Positions 61,521 to 64,000 of a stretch of 64,000 bases of DNA are shown one piece after another. The stretch covers positions 62,001 through 126,000 of the forward strand of contig CAKSTL010000006.1 of assembly GCA_934500875.1 (NCBI GenBank). Reading direction: 5' to 3'. How positions within the stretch are numbered: position 1 is the first letter of the stretch; every line of letters starts with the position of its first letter. The notes under the pieces were generated by a model. The model worked only from the letters and a program-made list of their open reading frames with translations, was not told the origin of the DNA and made no database searches. A program made the position numbers and the translations under genes. This DNA is from an uncultured Clostridia bacterium (GTDB taxonomy: Bacteria > Bacillota > Clostridia > UMGS1810).

Positions 61521-62213
61521 ATGATTTATTCTTCAGAAGTTGAAAGAATGTGTGTTGTGGCAAAGGGCGCAAATCACGGCCCCGCACCTATCCCCGAAGA
61601 GGGCGCTTGGGTTGCCGCAAAAGAAATTAAGGACATTAAAGGCTTAACCCACGGTGTGGGCTGGTGCGCTCCTCAGCAGGGTGCCTGTAAGCTTACTTTA
61701 AACGTTAAAGATGGTATTATCGAAGAAGCACTTGTTGAAACAATCGGCTGCTCGGGTATGACTCACTCGGCTGCTATGGCTTCGGAAATTCTTCCCGGCA
61801 AAACGCTTTTGGAAGCGCTTAACACAGACCTTGTGTGTGACGCTATAAACACCGCTATGCGTGAGCTTTTCCTCCAGATTGTATACGGAAGAACACAGAC
61901 TGCTTTCTCTGAGGGCGGACTTCCTATCGGCGCAGGTCTTGAGGACCTCGGAAAGGGCTTAAGAAGCCAGGTCGGTACAATGTACGGCACAAAGGCTAAA
62001 GGTACAAGATATCTTGAAATGGCTGAAGGCTATGTTACAAAGCTTGCTTTGGACGAGGACAACGAAACTATCGGTTACGAATTTGTTCATATGGGCAAAA
62101 TGATGGAAATGATTAAAAAAGGTATGGACGCAAACGAGGCTCTTAAAAAAGCTACCGGTACATACGGACGAATTGCCGAAGCCGCAAAGGTTATTGACCC
62201 GAGAGAAGAATAA
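61521..62213 (+). CDS. NifU-like iron-sulfur scaffold-type protein
   Basis: 230 residues. The N-terminal ~120 residues match the IscU/NifU-N fold, with cysteines in GWCAPQQGACKL and ETIGCSGMTHSAAMASE. The C-terminal ~100 residues are a family-specific extension (FVHMGKMMEMIKKG). In Clostridia and some archaea this protein is paired with a GGGtGRT protein, as here, 23 bases downstream. A role in Fe-S or metal handling is inferred from the scaffold fold; no partner desulfurase is nearby. Confidence 0.8.
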   Translation: MIYSSEVERMCVVAKGANHGPAPIPEEGAWVAAKEIKDIKGLTHGVGWCAPQQGACKLTLNVKDGIIEEALVETIGCSGMTHSAAMASEILPGKTLLEALNTDLVCDAINTAMRELFLQIVYGRTQTAFSEGGLPIGAGLEDLGKGLRSQVGTMYGTKAKGTRYLEMAEGYVTKLALDEDNETIGYEFVHMGKMMEMIKKGMDANEALKKATGTYGRIAEAAKVIDPREE

Positions 62214-62236
62214 TTTGATAAGGAGGATTAAATACA

Positions 62237-63238
62237 ATGGCATTATTTGAAAGCTACGAAAGAAGAATTGACAATATAAATAAAGTTCTTAAAGAAAACG
62301 GCATTGCTTCTTTGGAAGAAGCCAAAGCTATATGTGAAGAAAAAGGAATCAATCCTTACGAAATCACAAAAGGTATTCAGCCTATCTGCTTTGAAAACGC
62401 TTGCTGGGCTTATGTTATGGGTGCGGCTCTTGCAATTAAAAGAGGCGTAAAAACAGCAGCCGACGCTGCCGAAGTTATAGGCGAAGGCTTGCAGGCTTTT
62501 TGTATTGCGGGTTCTGTTGCCGACGACAGAAAAGTTGGTATCGGTCACGGAAATTTAGGCGCAATGCTTTTGAGAGAAGAAACAAAATGCTTTGCATTTT
62601 TGGCAGGTCACGAGTCATTTGCTGCCGCTGAGGGCGCTATCGGTATTGCAAGAAGCGCAAACAAAGTAAGAAAAGAGCCGCTCAGAGTTATTCTTAACGG
62701 TCTTGGAAAAGACGCAGCTCAAATTATTTCGAGAATTAACGGTTTTACATATGTTCAGACAAAATTTGATTATGCTACCGGCAAGGTTAATATCGTTAAA
62801 GAAAAAGCATATTCAAAAGGCGAGAGAGCCGCTGTTAAATGCTACGGTGCGGATGATGTGCGTGAAGGCGTTGCAATTATGCACCACGAGGGCGTTGACG
62901 TTTCTATCACGGGTAACTCGACAAACCCGACAAGATTCCAGCATCCTGTTGCGGGAACATACAAAAAAGAATGTAATCAGCTCGGCAAAAAATATTTCTC
63001 GGTTGCTTCGGGCGGCGGTACGGGAAGAACGCTTCATCCCGACAATATGGCGGCAGGCCCCGCTTCTTACGGTATGACGGATACAATGGGCAGAATGCAC
63101 TCGGACGCTCAGTTCGCAGGTTCGTCCTCCGTTCCGGCTCACGTTGAAATGATGGGCTTCCTCGGTATGGGCAATAATCCGATGGTCGGCGCTACAGTTG
63201 CAGTTGCTGTTGCTGTTGCAGAAGCTATGAATAAATAA
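62237..63238 (+). CDS. GGGtGRT family protein
   Basis: 333 residues. It carries the family-naming motif, seen as ASGGGTGRTLHPDNMAAG near residue 257, and the segment IGHGNLGAMLLREETKCFAFLAGHESFAAAEGAIG near 97. The last residues form an alanine/valine-rich helix. Function of the family is not established. The conserved pairing with the NifU-like protein suggests they act together. RBS AAGGAGG. Confidence 0.88.
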   Translation: MALFESYERRIDNINKVLKENGIASLEEAKAICEEKGINPYEITKGIQPICFENACWAYVMGAALAIKRGVKTAADAAEVIGEGLQAFCIAGSVADDRKVGIGHGNLGAMLLREETKCFAFLAGHESFAAAEGAIGIARSANKVRKEPLRVILNGLGKDAAQIISRINGFTYVQTKFDYATGKVNIVKEKAYSKGERAAVKCYGADDVREGVAIMHHEGVDVSITGNSTNPTRFQHPVAGTYKKECNQLGKKYFSVASGGGTGRTLHPDNMAAGPASYGMTDTMGRMHSDAQFAGSSSVPAHVEMMGFLGMGNNPMVGATVAVAVAVAEAMNK

Positions 63239-63252
63239 GATTTTATACGCAT

Positions 63253-63318
63253 AAAAAACAGACACTTCAAAACCAATGCTTTCTTATTGAGGAGCGGCTT
63301 TTGAAGTGTCTGTTTTTT
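63253..63318. terminator. 20-bp hairpin terminator with MITE-end sequence in its loop
   Basis: AAAAAACAGACACTTCAAAA (63253-63272) pairs perfectly with 63299-63318, which ends in a T-run. The 26-base loop (63273-63298) matches the terminal repeat of the MITE-like elements, differing from copy 1 at one base. It separates two convergent genes. Confidence 0.85.
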
Positions 63319-63392
63319 TGTATGAATATTACACAACCGTATTTAAGCCTGTGTTTTTATCAAATCGAATTTTATAATTTCTGAAAACTGTT

Positions 63393-64000
63393 TCAAATCA
63401 TAGCCAAAAGCATAAACGCAACGGGAGTTATAAAGAGCGCTGCGACATTGGAGATAAGCGCAATGCACGCACCGAGCGTTGAATTTATGCCTTTTGATGC
63501 CGGTACGACAATACTGTTTAAGCCCGCCGGCATTGCCATCATTCCGGCAGAGATAATGACAACTGTTTTGTCAAACCCGAGCACATACAAAGCGGATGCT
63601 ACGCAAAACGGAATAAAAATCATACGCACAAACAGGGTAAGGTACACCCTTGTGTTTGTAAACGCCTTTTTTACGGACAAATCCGACAAAACGTAGCCTG
63701 CAAGTATCATTGACATAGGTGCCATACAGTTTTGCGCATTCTGCACCGCTGTCATAAAAACTTTGGGAAGCTTTATTCCAAAAGCGCCGAAAACAATGCC
63801 TGCGGCGGTTGCTATAATCGGCGGATTTAAAAGCGATTTAAGCGACAGTTTTGTTTTTGTCGGGTCAAGAATATAAAACCCCAGAACATAGCACACGATA
63901 TTGCCGGTGAACATAAACATCATTGCGTAATAAAGCCATTCTTCGCCGTAGAGCGCAAGAATAAGCGGATATCCGAAATATGAATAATTAGGAAACATTA
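63393..64000 (-). CDS. AEC-family membrane transporter, C-terminal part (5' end outside window)
   Basis: At least 201 residues; the N terminus lies beyond the right edge. Six or so hydrophobic segments, NAQNCMAPMSMILAGY and the pair AGMMAMPAGLNSIVV, match the second half of auxin-efflux-carrier-like transporters. It likely moves an organic acid. It converges on the GGGtGRT gene and shares its terminator. It is not closely similar by eye to the AEC protein at 6433-7356. Confidence 0.82.
   Translation of the reverse strand, partial: MFPNYSYFGYPLILALYGEEWLYYAMMFMFTGNIVCYVLGFYILDPTKTKLSLKSLLNPPIIATAAGIVFGAFGIKLPKVFMTAVQNAQNCMAPMSMILAGYVLSDLSVKKAFTNTRVYLTLFVRMIFIPFCVASALYVLGFDKTVVIISAGMMAMPAGLNSIVVPASKGINSTLGACIALISNVAALFITPVAFMLLAMI

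Overview
The window comes from an anaerobic, spore-forming member of the Clostridia, probably an uncultured gut lineage. The evidence is spo0A with flanking 0A boxes, a glmS ribozyme, a SCIFF peptide with its radical-SAM maturase, the NifU-like/GGGtGRT pair, S-layer-homology (SLH) proteins and polysaccharide ABC transporters of the LplB/YtcP type. Base composition is moderately AT-rich. A Monoglobus-like or other Oscillospirales-related organism fits the SLH-anchored polysaccharide machinery, but this is inference. No rRNA, tRNA, CRISPR array or transposase was seen.

Layout. (1) 1-9511: a catabolic operon on the + strand: the end of a glycoside hydrolase, an SGNH esterase, an SDR, an UlaG-like lactonase, two zinc alcohol dehydrogenases, a cupin, DeoC aldolase, a PfkB sugar kinase, an AEC transporter and, behind a structured leader, a mutarotase-like protein. 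It looks like oxidation, lactone opening, phosphorylation and aldol cleavage of a sugar. (2) 9684-11662 (-): a mutarotase and a regulator with a LacI-type sensor and a C-terminal LuxR-like helix-turn-helix, divergent from (3) 11816-22410 (+): a tightly packed nine-gene operon. It joins a sugar-acid route (amidohydrolase/lactonase, IlvD/Edd dehydratase, KDPG-type aldolase, SDR) to DUF2877, FdrA and DUF1116, the partners known as oxamate carbamoyltransferase in E. coli. Here they are followed by an acetate-kinase-like enzyme instead of carbamate kinase.

(4) 22500-22777: a MITE-like element. (5) 22983-47912 (+): a roughly 25 kb polysaccharide-utilisation locus with two paralogous binding lipoproteins, two permeases, secreted binding proteins, two large clan-A-like glycosidases, a GH16, two SLH proteins, a membrane AraC regulator and an alpha-galactosidase-like enzyme. 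A terminator, a 5'-truncated dapA/nanA pseudogene and a CE2-like esterase follow. No sugar-transport ATPase is encoded, so one is presumably shared from elsewhere. (6) 50650-53966 (-): SCIFF maturase, a tandem-duplicated SCIFF precursor and an Orn/Lys/Arg decarboxylase. (7) 54091-56543: second MITE copy in inverted orientation, then glmS with its ribozyme. (8) 56543-61159: a zinc-ribbon membrane protein, spo0A, and an amino-acid ABC transporter whose binding protein looks circularly permuted. (9) 61521-64000: the NifU-like/GGGtGRT pair and an AEC transporter running off the end.

The most interesting signals are: a leader RNA found three times (before the mutarotase-like gene, the SCIFF gene and the amino-acid binding protein) that folds as an H-type pseudoknot with compensatory base changes; the FdrA/DUF1116/DUF2877 plus acetate-kinase-like plus sugar-acid operon; the fused double SCIFF peptide; and the permuted binding protein.
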